DNA of 64,000 nucleotides from Haliclystus octoradiatus (GCA_916610825.1 OU744448.1:15003936-15067935); one strand, 5' to 3'. Shown: positions 1 to 11,000, numbered from the stretch's first letter. Numbers and translations are program-made. Notes: generated by a model from the sequence alone, not told the origin.

Positions 1-1694
1 AGATTCTTCATTATAAAATTATTAAAAATAACAATAATCGGCAAGAAGCAGAGTCTGAACAAGATAAAAAGCATTGCCAGAAAAACGAATTATTCAATAA
101 CTGTTTCTGCTTCCAAGTATTCTTTACATATTGTAAATCTAAATTAGTATTGCTGCACTTTCAATACTTAACTTTAAAATAGCTCCTAATAAAAACCATA
201 ATTACGTTTCTGGCGTATGATCATTCCATCATTCTAATTGTATTAGCATATTTCTATTCTTACACTTGTTTAATTTGATATGGTATACTGAGAGTAAACG
301 TGGGAGGCAAAAGCCCTATATTTTCACCTTTAATATAATTTGTTTACACACATCGGGATAGACATACATAATAAGTGCTAATTGAATAGAAAACGTCTTG
401 ATTGTGTAGAAAAACATCAATTTTTCAGTCCCTAAGCCAATTTAATATCAATACTACATATATAACCATTAATAACGCAAAAATTCCGAAATTCTAAAAT
501 TTGTACTGCGCATGCGCATATTTATCATATTGCGCAATGATATAGTTTTACACAAAATATTACTGTAGAACGAAAGTGGGAGTTTTAATAATATCATTAT
601 AATAATAAAATTAGTAATTATGTGTATTCTATTCAAAAATATTTCTCCACATTCGCAATTTTTCAGTGAAACGGACGTAGGTGGAACCAAACTTTAGATG
701 CCATTTTCTCGGCACTCAGGCTAAATCTGGATGGGGTCACGGGCTCTATTTGAAGTATAAACAATTATCTTTCGTTTGATACTAAAATTATACTCGTATC
801 ACAATTTGCGGTATATTGCTGATTTTGAACCTTTAGCTGCCCCACTAAGAGGGCAATAATTGTGATTGTAGTTCTGATTTAATTTAATTTCGATTTACAG
901 TGTTATGAGAATGAAATTTCAAAATTAAAATTGCGTGTCTCGAAATTGTAATTTGTCGTAGACAAGTGTTCAAAGCATGTCACTACTGTGTTTGAATTTG
1001 TCACGCTATTGGATTCTTCTGACTGCTTGTCCGTCCTTTTTTGGGTTCATTTTGCTGGTATGGTATTAGTCTCTTGCAAATTGTTGTAAATCTAACCTGG
1101 CATCAAATTTGAGTACCGAAATTAGAAAGCACAACAAGCCAGCCCAACTGTTGACATAAAAAATAAGGCAATGGAACTCAATGCTACAACTATTTACCTT
1201 GAAAACTTTATACCTGGAATAGACAATGAACTTAGCTTTGTGGATTTCTTGATCAAAGTGGTAAACTCACTTCAAATACCAGGACTATAGGGATTTCTAA
1301 TAAAATGGAACAGCTTATAATCGATATAAATCCCGGATAAATTCATCAATTTTATATAACACTACACCCTTTCAAGAGTGGATATCCACTTATAGTTCAT
1401 ATATGTATGTTTTATTTGTGGATTGTCATTTTTTTAATGTTGCAGATTGTAGCTGAATTGTATATTGGATATTGAAGACTAATTCTTGATGAAGTGAAGT
1501 TCAATATAATTATATATATTTAACTCAAAATAACCATTACAATTTAACATTTATTGTCATTTGTATGTTTATCGTTATGTGATTTTTTGACTGACTTTTC
1601 TTCTTACTCAATCTTTCTTTGGTGTACAAAATGGGCGTGGCAAATGACGTAATTAATTTTGACCCCCATAAAATAATTCCTGGATCCGCGCCTG
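1..1694. other. Unassigned AT-rich intergenic DNA
   Basis: I see no open frame longer than about 75 codons, no recognisable protein motif and no clear terminal or tandem repeat in this stretch. It may contain old, decayed repeats that cannot be recognised without a database. Confidence 0.5.
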
Positions 1695-1777
1695 ATCCAG
1701 AGCGATGAAGTTAGCTGTTATTTTTGATATGTTTTTATGAAGTTGATACAAGTTGAATTGAGGCTGACACGAGTTGA
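1695..1777. repeat. Tandem-duplicated segment, empty copy
   Basis: This roughly 83-bp segment, beginning ATCCAGAGCGATGAA and ending GACACGAGTTGA, recurs at 1916-1963 and continues at 6818-6846 on the far side of element A. It is therefore an uninterrupted sister copy of the element A insertion site. The two copies differ by several substitutions, so the duplication is older than the insertion. Confidence 0.8.
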
Positions 1778-1963
1778 TAGTATAGAAATATAAAAAAGAA
1801 CAGAAGTAGTTTGTTGTTTATGCTTACGATATACCAAGAAAACCCATCAAAGTCTTACAGCATCACTTTATATCAGTTTGGATTATTTATGCCCTATAAG
1901 AATGCATCCAGAGCGATGAAATTGACTGTTATTTTGATATGCTTTTATGAAGCTGATACAAGT

Positions 1964-2102
1964 TGTAGTGTCCTCAACTATATGATTTACATAACTCAGA
2001 GAACACACTTATCAATAGTTCAGCCACACCTAGACTGAGGTAACTTTATGTTAACCCTCAAACAATATACATAAAACACGTGACTAATCACGTGGCACTA
2101 CA
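1964..2102 (-). repeat. Element A 3' LTR (139 bp)
   Basis: This copy is base-for-base identical to 6679-6817. It begins TGTAGTG and ends CACTACA, so its ends form a 7-bp inverted repeat. It lies downstream of pol on the minus strand. Confidence 0.95.
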
Positions 2103-2115
2103 TTCCTCCTTTCTT
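2103..2115 (-). promoter_or_regulatory. Element A polypurine tract
   Basis: On the minus strand the 13 bases abutting the 3' LTR read AAGAAAGGAGGAA. This is the expected site and composition for plus-strand DNA priming in an LTR retrotransposon. Confidence 0.85.
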
Positions 2116-2183
2116 ACATACAATAAACCTTATAATGATTACCTGTGAATAAATGTTAAATTCTATATTAAATTGTTGTTTAA

Positions 2184-2549
2184 TGTAATGTAGACGGTGT
2201 CGCCCTACCGAAGGCACCCGTACCACTCCTCTATTTCTAGATGAGTGGCTTTTTTCGCTGAGAGCAATGATTTTAAACGCTCTTTGTTGATCTCAGCCGC
2301 GACACTGCAGATCAATTTTAACAGATTTCATGGCAGATAGGTCTCGATTGTCAATGCGCAACGATGCGCCGCAGCTACTCACAATGCAATTCCCTCTGGA
2401 CCATTCCACCCGCCATCCTCAGATGGTACTCATTTGATGTTTCAGATAAAGTCAAGGCTGAGTTGACCTTAGGGGGATTTGAACCACGGTCGATCAGATA
2501 TGATCCGATCTGAAGTTCGGTTGCTCTGCCATCTGAGCTAATCCTCCTC
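2184..2549 (-). mobile_element. tRNA-derived SINE nested in element A
   Basis: This 366-bp unit is flanked by a perfect 14-bp target duplication, AAATTGTTGTTTAA, at 2170-2183 and 2550-2563. Read on the minus strand it starts with a tRNA-like head. The A box reads TAGCTCAGATGGCAGAGC and the B box reads GGTTCAAATCC, which are good RNA polymerase III internal promoter matches. An unrelated body of about 280 bp follows, ending in a short ATTACA-type tail. It lies between the pol stop (2605) and the 3' LTR, so it need not damage the polyprotein. The body contains no ORF, so it depends on a LINE for movement. I cannot assign it to a named SINE family. Confidence 0.85.
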
Positions 2550-2604
2550 AAATTGTTGTTTAAACGGTATAAGAACTATTAAAACTAGCTACATACTAAC
2601 ACAT

Positions 2605-5600
2605 CTAATTACCATTACTAAAGCCAAGATAATCCGGCGGTTTAACATTACGAGTAGATCTCTGTCTAATGATCTGATCACTATGTCTAATGTGGATTTT
2701 ATCATCAGTATCTCTGATTAAAACATTTCTAGTTCCTAGCAACTTTTCTATTGTTCCAGATGACCACTTTGGCTTATCTTTCCGATAGTCTCTAAATTTC
2801 AACGACTCTCCTTTCTCAATGCCCTGTTCAGTTGTAGCTATATCACCCATACTCATTCTTGATTTAACCTCCGATAAACAATCCAAACGTGTTCTAACCG
2901 GTCTTTGTAAGAATAACTCTGCTGGTGTAACTTTAGTAGTAGCATGTGGTGTAGATCGATAGCTTAGTAAGAAATCATTCACTGCACCCTGCAAGTCTCT
3001 ATGCTTCTGACCTTTTAGAATTTTCCGAACACTATTCTTAACAGTTTGTACGGCACGCTCAGCCTCTCCATTTGATGACGGATGATACGGAGCGATCGGC
3101 TTCCGACGGACACCAATAGTTTTTAGAAACTGCTCAAATTCCTCTGACACAAATTGCGGTCCATTGTCGGAAACAATAACCTTTGGATAACCATAACGTG
3201 TAAACCATCGTTTTAAAATGTTTATAGTTGTTGTTGAACCAGTATCGTTCATATTTGTTATAGCTACCTCAGGCCATTTTGAATGCGCATCTACTAAAAT
3301 TAATAAGGCCTTTCCCTCGAACTTCGGTGAATAATCCACGTGAATTCTGTCCCAAGGGGCTTCTGGCCATGACCATGGTAACACTGGTTGATGTATAGGG
3401 TGATGTCTTGCTTCTTGACATATATTACAGTTACTGACCAAGTCCTCTAAATCAGAATCGATACTAGGCCACCAGCAATGTATTTTAGCCAGTAATCTCA
3501 TACGGACAGAGCCAGGATGGTTATCGTGTAATTCTGTCATAACTTGTTCACGTAAATTAGATGGTATTATAACACGACGTCCCCAAAGCAAAATATCATT
3601 GTGTAAAGCAATCTCAAAGCGCTTCTTGTAATAAGGTAATAATAATTTGTCGCTACATTTACTTGGCCAACCATTTTTTACAAAATTAAATACACTTTTT
3701 AATATTAAATCCTGATTAGTTCCAGTTGCCACATCAGATCCATTGACAGGTAAGTTCTCGATCTGTTGAACATAGAATTCAGCAGATTCTTCATTATCAA
3801 CAACATAATTATTAATAGAATTAACCGCTGGTAATCTACTAAGAGCATCCGCATTACCATTATCGCGGCCTGCTTTGTATTCAATAATATATCGGAACGG
3901 AGACAGTTTAATCGCCCACCGTTGTAATCGGGCTGTAGCTAATGCAGGTAAATCAGTTTTCGGCCCTAGTAGGCGGACCAAGGGTTGATGATTAGTTAAT
4001 ATAATGAACTCACGACCAAACAAGTAATTCGTAAACGTTTCAACTCCAAATATAATAGAGAGAGCTTCCCGATCAATTTGCGCATAATTACGCTCAGACT
4101 TTGATAAACTTCTATGGGCATAGGCTACAGGTGATTCAGAGCCATCATCATTTCTGTGTGCTAGCACACAGCCAACACCTACAGGTGATGCATCGCACTG
4201 TAGAATTAACGTTTTATCATTGCTATAATGTGCAAGAATAGGAGCATTAGTAAGCAAATACTTGATCTTATCAAATGATGCCTGACAAACATCTGTCCAC
4301 TGCCACACGGCATCGTTACATGTCAAAGCATTTAATGGTGCTGCAATTGTTGATAAATCTGGACAAAATCTACGGTAATAGTTTACTATACCGAGGAAAG
4401 ATCGTAACTCACCAGTTGTTTGTGGTACTTTCGCTTGACTAATTGATTCTACTTTAGCAGGGTCTGTATGTATTCCATCCCCACTAACAACATAACCGAG
4501 GTAATCAACTTTAGTACACATAAATTCACATTTTGATCGATTCAGACGTACATTGTGGTCTTGAAATATGTCAAATACATTCTGCATAAGAAGAAGTAAT
4601 TCTTGTTCATTTTCACCAGCAAGTAAAACATCGTCCATATAAATCAACACACGCCCACAAATATTTGCTAATAATTTTTCTATGGCACGTTGACAAATTG
4701 CCGGAGCACAAGCGATCCCGTATGGCAATCTTTTATGACGATAAAGTCCTTTATGTGTATTGATAGTTAAAATATCACGACATGATTCTATCACTTCCAA
4801 TTGTTCATAACACCTTGATAAATCTAACTTTGTAAACACTTTTGCACCATTCAACTTTGAAAACAAATAATCAATCGAAGGAAACGGATATGTATCCACT
4901 TTTATTTGTGGATTCACAGAGCGCTTGAAATCCGAACATATGCGAATTGTCCCATCCTTCTTTGCAACATTAACTGTTGGAGATGCCCAATCACTTGAGT
5001 CGACTTTTTCAATAGACCCATCAGCAACAGCTTTATTTAACGACGTTTCCACAGCAGATCTTAACGCAAATGGAACCGTTCTTGCTCGAGCAAATGACGG
5101 TGTTGGATCGTCTTTGAGATTAATTTGCACACTTACGCCTTTGATGCACCCCAAGTCATTGCCAAAAATATCTTCGTATTTTACCAGTATTTGATCTAAT
5201 TTAAAATCTTTACCTGTACTAACTGAGTTGATATTTTCTGTTCTTATGGACATTAATTCCATCACTTGTAACGTGTTGATACCTAACACTGGTGAATGTT
5301 TATCCTCAATAACATGAAATACAACGTCATAATTTCTACCATTCTTTGGGTTTGTAACCGGTAACATAATCTTGCCATTTACGTGTAATTCCGATCCGTC
5401 ATACAATCGCAGCTTCCTGGCAGGTTCTAATGAAAGGCCAACGGGGACATCACAGCTGCACAGTACATTGCAAGTGGCGCCACCATCAAGTAAAAACTTT
5501 ATTTCCTTTCCAGCAACAATAAGAGTTGAAAATATAGCGCCACTATTACCATCTTTATTACTCAACTTTGATATGATAATATGACAATCTGAATCGTTCT

Positions 5601-6102
5601 CGTTATCATTATGTACTTCGACTGTTCTAACGTCTTGCCGATTAGTATTTACAGTCTTTTGCTTCTTTTGGCATTTCCGTGATCTAGCATAGTGCCCCAC
5701 CTTTTCACAAGTATGGCACACCGCATTGCCTGCAGGGCAATTAGATTTTCCAAAAACATGGTAACTTTCACAAAAATAACAAAGCTTTTCATTCTTGTTC
5801 TCTTTTGAACTTTTAAATTCTTTATTACCGCTGATAGCTTGTACTAAACTAGAGCTACTATCAGGTAGCTGAAACTTTGTCATACTTTCGGTTTGATGAT
5901 TTGCTGCCTCGTAACTTCTGGAAATCTCCAATATTTTATTTAAAGTTAAGTTTTCCTCACGTAAATACTTTTTCCGTAAGTCTGTCGAATAGCCATTCTG
6001 TACCACTTGATCAGTAATCATTTCTTCCAGTAAATTTTGTTTACAATCATCTTTACTACATGTAAACTCACAATGACTACCCAATTCCCGTAACCTTGTC
6101 AC
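2605..6102 (-). CDS. Element A gag-pol polyprotein (C-terminal gag to integrase)
   Basis: This frame of about 1165 residues is the bulk of the element A polyprotein. In order it shows the C-terminal part of gag, two Cys-rich knuckles (CYFCESYH..., then CHTCEKVGHYA...), an aspartic protease loop reading LLDGGAT where most relatives have D-T/S-G-A, and a reverse transcriptase with catalytic YMDD near residue 488. These are followed by RNase H (LQCDASPVGVG) and integrase with an HHCC zinc module and the DDE core (HVDYS, SDNGPQF, GEAERAV). It has no initiator ATG of its own, because the first codon is GTG inside gag. It overlaps the upstream gag frame by a few bases and is out of frame with it. 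Removing one copy of the near-tandem 8-bp repeat at 6097-6112 would rejoin them. It reads as one polyprotein broken by a small duplication. Confidence 0.9.
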   Translation of the reverse strand: MTRLRELGSHCEFTCSKDDCKQNLLEEMITDQVVQNGYSTDLRKKYLREENLTLNKILEISRSYEAANHQTESMTKFQLPDSSSSLVQAISGNKEFKSSKENKNEKLCYFCESYHVFGKSNCPAGNAVCHTCEKVGHYARSRKCQKKQKTVNTNRQDVRTVEVHNDNENDSDCHIIISKLSNKDGNSGAIFSTLIVAGKEIKFLLDGGATCNVLCSCDVPVGLSLEPARKLRLYDGSELHVNGKIMLPVTNPKNGRNYDVVFHVIEDKHSPVLGINTLQVMELMSIRTENINSVSTGKDFKLDQILVKYEDIFGNDLGCIKGVSVQINLKDDPTPSFARARTVPFALRSAVETSLNKAVADGSIEKVDSSDWASPTVNVAKKDGTIRICSDFKRSVNPQIKVDTYPFPSIDYLFSKLNGAKVFTKLDLSRCYEQLEVIESCRDILTINTHKGLYRHKRLPYGIACAPAICQRAIEKLLANICGRVLIYMDDVLLAGENEQELLLLMQNVFDIFQDHNVRLNRSKCEFMCTKVDYLGYVVSGDGIHTDPAKVESISQAKVPQTTGELRSFLGIVNYYRRFCPDLSTIAAPLNALTCNDAVWQWTDVCQASFDKIKYLLTNAPILAHYSNDKTLILQCDASPVGVGCVLAHRNDDGSESPVAYAHRSLSKSERNYAQIDREALSIIFGVETFTNYLFGREFIILTNHQPLVRLLGPKTDLPALATARLQRWAIKLSPFRYIIEYKAGRDNGNADALSRLPAVNSINNYVVDNEESAEFYVQQIENLPVNGSDVATGTNQDLILKSVFNFVKNGWPSKCSDKLLLPYYKKRFEIALHNDILLWGRRVIIPSNLREQVMTELHDNHPGSVRMRLLAKIHCWWPSIDSDLEDLVSNCNICQEARHHPIHQPVLPWSWPEAPWDRIHVDYSPKFEGKALLILVDAHSKWPEVAITNMNDTGSTTTINILKRWFTRYGYPKVIVSDNGPQFVSEEFEQFLKTIGVRRKPIAPYHPSSNGEAERAVQTVKNSVRKILKGQKHRDLQGAVNDFLLSYRSTPHATTKVTPAELFLQRPVRTRLDCLSEVKSRMSMGDIATTEQGIEKGESLKFRDYRKDKPKWSSGTIEKLLGTRNVLIRDTDDKIHIRHSDQIIRQRSTRNVKPPDYLGFSNGN

Positions 6103-6112
6103 ATTATCACAT
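6097..6112 (-). repeat. 8-bp near-tandem duplication breaking the gag frame
   Basis: On the minus strand two adjacent blocks, ATGTGATA and ATGTGACA, differ at one base. The upstream gag frame ends in a TGA within this pair and the downstream frame opens here. The simplest reading is a local 8-bp duplication. I see no canonical slippery heptamer. Confidence 0.6.
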
Positions 6113-6664
6113 ATACATCAGTAGACTCGTGCTCTTTTTGAATTGATTGCCCGAATAAAAACCTTTCATAATGTTTATTCTTCCGTGGGCGAAAATAATC
6201 AGTGATGGTCTTTACCAACTGTTTGTAGTAATCTCCATCTCTCTCTAAATCAAATGTATCCACCAAATGTAGAATTTGTGGACCAGAGACATGTAACAGT
6301 AATGAAGCCTTGCGATTTGGATTGATTTCATCCCCAATGCAACTAAGATAGACTTCGAAACATCGTAGCCATTTCTCCCAACGACTAGCAACATTTGCAG
6401 AAGGTGATAACTCGAACTGCTGCGGAGCTGGTATATCCAGTGAACGCGAAAAATTATTCGATGGTTGAATAATAGCACTTTGAGGTACCAATTGTGACCT
6501 TGATTGGAAATCATAAAGGGTAGGTTCTATACCAACAGCAATTAGCCCTTGCCGGAGTCGTCCGATAAGCTCGTCTTTGGTTCCCTCGTGAGAGAAACCC
6601 CATTCTTTACAGAAAATAACCGCTTGGTCTTTTAACATTGATGATAAAAGAAGAATAGATCCCA
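6099..6664 (-). pseudogene. Element A gag, N-terminal part, frame-broken
   Basis: The likely start is the ATG at 6664, just after the PBS, because the longer frame would begin inside the LTR. The product resembles Ty3-type Gag. It has a basic, SAP-like helical start (GFSHEGTKDELIGRLRQGL), then a capsid-like region (WEKWLRCFEVYLS...) of the kind that precedes the zinc knuckles. It stops at 6099-6101 after a small duplication, while the natural continuation is in the next frame. It would form the shell of the virus-like particle. In this copy full-length Gag would require a ribosomal frameshift or reversion. Confidence 0.75.
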
Positions 6665-6676
6665 TTTTCGTCGCCA
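6661..6676 (-). promoter_or_regulatory. Element A primer-binding site
   Basis: Two bases inside the 5' LTR edge, the minus strand reads TGGCGACGAAAATGGG. A start in TGG matches priming by the CCA end of a tRNA. Only the first bases are conserved enough to call, and the tRNA is not identified. Confidence 0.65.
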
Positions 6677-6678
6677 AA

Positions 6679-6817
6679 TGTAGTGTCCTCAACTATATGA
6701 TTTACATAACTCAGAGAACACACTTATCAATAGTTCAGCCACACCTAGACTGAGGTAACTTTATGTTAACCCTCAAACAATATACATAAAACACGTGACT
6801 AATCACGTGGCACTACA
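6679..6817 (-). repeat. Element A 5' LTR (139 bp)
   Basis: This copy is identical to 1964-2102. On the minus strand it carries the palindrome-like CACGTGATTAGTCACGTG near its start. The target duplication CAAGT follows directly at 6818-6822. Confidence 0.95.
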
Positions 6818-7047
6818 CAAGTTGAATTAAGGCTGACACGAGTTAAGAGTCATTTTGAATAAACATGATGAAGAATTGCAGAACAAAAATCCCCAAAGAA
6901 ATTCGTGAAAAGTTTAGATGATGTTCCTTTAGTGTTCAGTAATAATATCTTCACATATAACGTTAATTATGAAAATTGAATTGTTTCTCCCGTTCCCAAT
7001 CAAAGTCGTAACTTTTAAATCAAACGTCCAATGCATAGAAATGTTTT

Positions 7048-7059
7048 TTTGGCGGGAAA
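7048..7059 (+). promoter_or_regulatory. E2F-like site upstream of a host gene
   Basis: The sequence TTTGGCGGGAAA matches the consensus E2F/DP site (TTTSSCGSGAAA-type). It lies 95 bp before the ATG at 7154. Position and match suggest a cell-cycle-regulated promoter. That is an inference, because one site can occur by chance. Confidence 0.5.
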
Positions 7060-7153
7060 TATGATTCAAATCACACGTGTCGTTAGATCAAAGAGATAAA
7101 TCCTTTTATTGTTCGTTTTAACATGGATCATGGATTTTGATTAATGATTTGAA

Positions 7154-7671
7154 ATGGATCAATCCAGTAATCTAGCATCAGTTGAAAATTTGGAAGAAGA
7201 TGAAGTCAGTACTCTGGAACTGGATTGTGATCCCATCATAATAGAATCTGGTCAAATAGAACAAACCAGTATTATACCTCAAGCAGCATGGGAATCTCTG
7301 TTTTCAAGACAAGATACAAAGTCAAGCGGGACAGCGAAAGACCTAGATGCAGCTGAAAACCTTATCAGGCATTTCAGCTTGGCAACAACAACAACTTTTG
7401 CAGTGCGGAATACTGCTAGAAGGGTTTTGGAAAAACAGGTATGACAATTAAACAACTGTAAAAATGAAAACAACAAAACTACTTTGGGAATGTCTTGTTA
7501 CTTGCGAGAAATCATCTCAATTAAGGAATTTCTTACATCTCAGAACTATCTGATGTGAAGATTCATATTATGTTTAGAACAATGACGTACCGTACATAGC
7601 TTTGAAAATTGAATCGGAAGGTGTATGTCTGCCAGCATGGGAAATCACAGCCCAAACCAAAAGTTTGCAAA
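7154..7671 (+). CDS. 5' end of an unidentified host gene, two exons
   Basis: Exon 1 runs from the ATG at 7154 to 7438 (95 codons) and ends AAACAG followed by GTATGA. Exon 2 runs from 7578, after TATGTTTAG, to 7671, before GTAAGT. The first intron is 139 bp and phase 0, and the frame stays open through exon 2 (starting NNDVPYIALKIESEG). The product starts with an acidic stretch (ENLEEDEVSTLELDCD) followed by a probable helical region rich in Ala, Arg and Leu. I do not recognise the family. The 3' part is not found in the window. Elements C, D and Harbinger occupy the DNA that follows, so the rest may lie beyond them, be decayed, or be missed as short exons. The E2F-like site upstream hints at proliferation-linked expression. 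Confidence 0.6.
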
Positions 7672-7792
7672 GTAAGTAAGCAGTCAGTCATATACAGATC
7701 CATCTCTGCAGCATACAAATTAAATATGAAATACAGTAGTAAGAAGACTACTTGCAAGGGATGAATCTCAAAAAAGTTTTGGTATTGTAATG

Positions 7793-7971
7793 TGTTACGT
7801 ACAGCTTAACTGTATGTAACCTGAGTAAGTGTAACCTGATATGAGCGTGACTGCTATTATCGAATATGTATGTAACCTATGTTTTAGTTTATTCCCCTCG
7901 TGGCAACTGTACGAACATGTTGTATTGAAGTCTTAATTATATACTATCAATCTATCAGCTTGATTGTGACA
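7793..7971 (+). repeat. Element C 5' LTR (179 bp)
   Basis: It begins TGTTACGTAC and ends GATTGTGACA, and is identical to 12117-12295. It contains a direct repeat of TATGTAACCT-like units. Confidence 0.95.
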
Positions 7972-7983
7972 TGGTGTCAGATG
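7972..7983 (+). promoter_or_regulatory. Element C primer-binding site
   Basis: TGGTGTCAGATG abuts the LTR. The initial TGG fits pairing with a tRNA CCA end. It differs from the TGGCGCAGTTG type of elements E and F, so C probably uses another tRNA. Confidence 0.75.
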
Positions 7984-8066
7984 TTAAATTTATTATATTA
8001 CTACAAGTTATTTTATATTTTCCATTATACTTTAATTACTAACTGTTAAAATCAGCGTTAGCCAAA

Positions 8067-11000
8067 ATGGCACAATATCAACAGCCAGCGAAATTTTCAT
8101 TTAAACCGGCCGATTGGGAAGATTGGTTAGATGATTTTAACCGGTTCAGAAGAATTTCGTTTCTTGATAAACAAGTTGGTGAAAATCAACGAGATGCTTT
8201 AATTTACTGCATGGGTAGCAGAGAAGCTTCAAAGATTTTTAAAACGTTATCGTTGGATGCTAAAATAAAGCCAGATGACGCAGAAGAATATTATAAAGAA
8301 ATCAGTGAGAAATTTACAAGATATTTCATCCCTAAACGAAACATAATACATGAACGGGCGATTTTTAACGAAAGGAGACAAAACCAAGGGGAATCCGTTG
8401 AAGAATATCTTCGGTCATTACAAGAATTAGTTATTCATTGTTCGTATATCGACGCAGATGACCACGTGCATGATCGTCTTGTTCTTGGTCTGAAAGACAA
8501 ACAAGTCAAGCAAAAATTACAGCTTACCAGTGGATTAACTTTGGCCAAAGCTATTGATATCTCAAGACAAACAGAGATGATTAAAATGCAAATTAAACAA
8601 CAATCGCGAATGAATGAAGATGATGATAGCGTGTCGAGCGTGAATGAAGAGTTAAGTGTTCAAGAGTTGCGGTCAAACAAAGGTCGATATCAGAGGAATT
8701 GGTCGTCAACAGCAACACGAACAACGCGTCAAAATCAAGATTGCAGCCAATGTGGATATCAACACGAGCAAGATCGATGTCCTGCAAAAGGAAAGAGTTG
8801 CAACAAATGTAAACGACCAGGACATTTTGCGAAAATGTGTCGTTCAAAGAATATCAGGGAAATAGTTGAAGTTGAGACAGACGAGGATAGCAATGATGAA
8901 TTTTATTTGGATTCCATTACATACAACAAAGCCAATGCGGAACCATGGAATATAAACATGAAGATAAATATGAAAGATATAGAATTTAAATTGGATACTG
9001 GTGCAGACGTTACAGTTATTACAGAGAGCACTTGGAAAAGTTTATATCCGAAACCTGAACTTGCAGCCGTAAGTAAACACCTGTCATCGCCTGGCGGGGC
9101 AGTTCGTTGTGTTGGTAAGTTTACAACTAAGTTATGTCACGGTTCAACGTTTGAGAACTGTGAGATATATGTAATCCGTGGAACGAAAAACAATTTGTTA
9201 GGACGAAATGAACTCATTACATTTAATCTAATTAAACGCATTGACAATATTGAAAATAATATATTTGCATCTTTTGGTAAAATGATTACAACACCAGTAA
9301 AAATCACCCTTAAGGATGGTGCTACTCCTTCTTGCGTGACAGCTCCACGTAGAGTACCGTTTCCCATTTTACCTGAAGTTAAGAAAGAATTACTTCGAAT
9401 GGAAGAAAAAGGGATTATTAGGAAAGTATCCAGCCCTTCTGATTGGTGTTCCCCCATGGTACCTGTAGTGAAAAAAAATGGGAAGGTTCGAATATGTGTC
9501 GATTATAAAAAGCTCAATTGCAATGTAAAGAGAGAACATTTTATGCTACCAAACTTAGATGATGTAGCTCCCAATTTAGCAGGAGCGAAACATTTCAGTG
9601 CATTAGATGCATCAGGCGGTTATTACCAAATCCCGCTTGATGAAGAAAGCTCAATGCTAACAACTTTTATTACGCCAATAGGAAGGTTTTGCTTTAATAG
9701 AATACCTATGGGAATAAGTTGTGCCCCAGAAATTTTTCAAAAGAAAATGGAAGATCTGTTAAGTGATATTGATGGGTGTAACGTTATTATGGACGATATT
9801 ATAGTCTATGGTAATACTGAACAAGAACACAACCAACGATTAGACAAGGTTTATGACAAAATTTATAAATCTGGACTTAAGCTAAATAAAGAAAAATGTC
9901 AGATAAATTGCCAAGAATTGAAATATTTTGGCCATACTATCAGCTCTGATGGAATCAGACCACACAGTGACCGATTAAATGCACTATTTCAGTTACAAGC
10001 TCCAAATAATATTAGTGAGCTTAGAACAATTATGGGTATGTTGAATTACTTAACAAAATTTGTTCCGAACATGTCATCAAAGCTTTATCCATTAAGTGAA
10101 TTATTAAAAGGTGATAAAAGTTGGTATTGGGGGTCTCCGCAGATACAAGCGTTAATAGACATTAAAGAGGAATTAAAAAATTTACCATCATTAGTATTTT
10201 ATGACCCAAATCAGGAGTTAATGGTTAGTGCAGATGCTAGCTCGTTTGGATTAGGTGGTGTTTTACTACAACGCTGCCAGGGTGAATTCCGCCCGGTTGC
10301 CTTTTGTTCCAGACAATTATCTAAGTCTGAGAAACGTTATGCCCAAATTGAGAAAGAAGCTTTGGCTTCAGTATGGGCATGTGAAAAGTTTGCTAAATAC
10401 TTGATAGGATTGCCATCATTTGAATTAATCACAGATCACAAACCGCTTGTACCACTGATGACCACCAAAAACTTAGATGAATGCCCAATTCGCTGTCAGC
10501 GCCTTTTAATGAGACTGATGCGATTCAACCCTAATGTTACCCATGTACCAGGTAAAGATTTGCTAATAGCAGATGCTTTGTCCCGTAATCCAGTGATATT
10601 ACCATCTGATCATGAGACCTTAAAAAGTGATGAGATTGAGCTGTTTGTTAACACCATTGTACAAGGTTGGCCTGTTAGCCACAACAGACTTGAAGCTATA
10701 AAAACAGCCACTGGAAAAGATGAAACATTAATAGAAGTTAAACGTTATATTATTAATGGGTGGCCAGCTGTTCGAAGTTCTGTAAATAATAATGTAAAAG
10801 CATATATTAAACATCAAAGTGAGTTATCAATTGTAAAAGAATTAATTATTTACCAGGGGCGTATTGTCATTCCTAGTATATTGCAGAATGATATTATGCA
10901 TAAATTACATGAAAGTCATCAAGGTATTACAAAATGCAGAGAAAATGCAAAAATTAGTGTATGGTGGCCAGGTATTGGAAAATCTATTACTGAAACAATA

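Larger units (their letters stand above)
1964..6817 (-). mobile_element. Element A: Ty3/gypsy-type LTR retrotransposon with nested SINE
   Basis: This is a complete LTR element read on the minus strand. It has two identical 139-bp LTRs (TGTAGTG...CACTACA), a perfect 5-bp target duplication CAAGT (1959-1963 and 6818-6822), a PBS-like TGGCGACG next to the upstream LTR and a polypurine tract next to the downstream LTR. The internal region holds a gag frame followed by gag-pol in the order zinc knuckle, protease, RT/RNase H, integrase, which is the Ty3/gypsy order. LTR identity implies recent insertion. However, gag contains a small frame-breaking repeat, and a SINE is inserted between the pol stop and the 3' LTR. 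The flanking DNA is the second copy of a local tandem duplication. Confidence 0.95.

Noticed and set aside
2470..2549. Functional tRNA gene
   Set aside because: The A and B boxes are good, but the sequence is the head of a 366-bp unit with a perfect target duplication, so it is a SINE.
4925..5584. Plus-strand frames opposite element A pol, and similar ones opposite D, C, E and F
   Set aside because: They are shadows of the polyprotein genes on the other strand and show no independent motifs.
6090..6112. Programmed ribosomal frameshift between gag and pol of element A
   Set aside because: No slippery heptamer or downstream structure is evident. The frame change falls inside gag and coincides with an 8-bp near-duplication, and related elements in the window have a fused frame.
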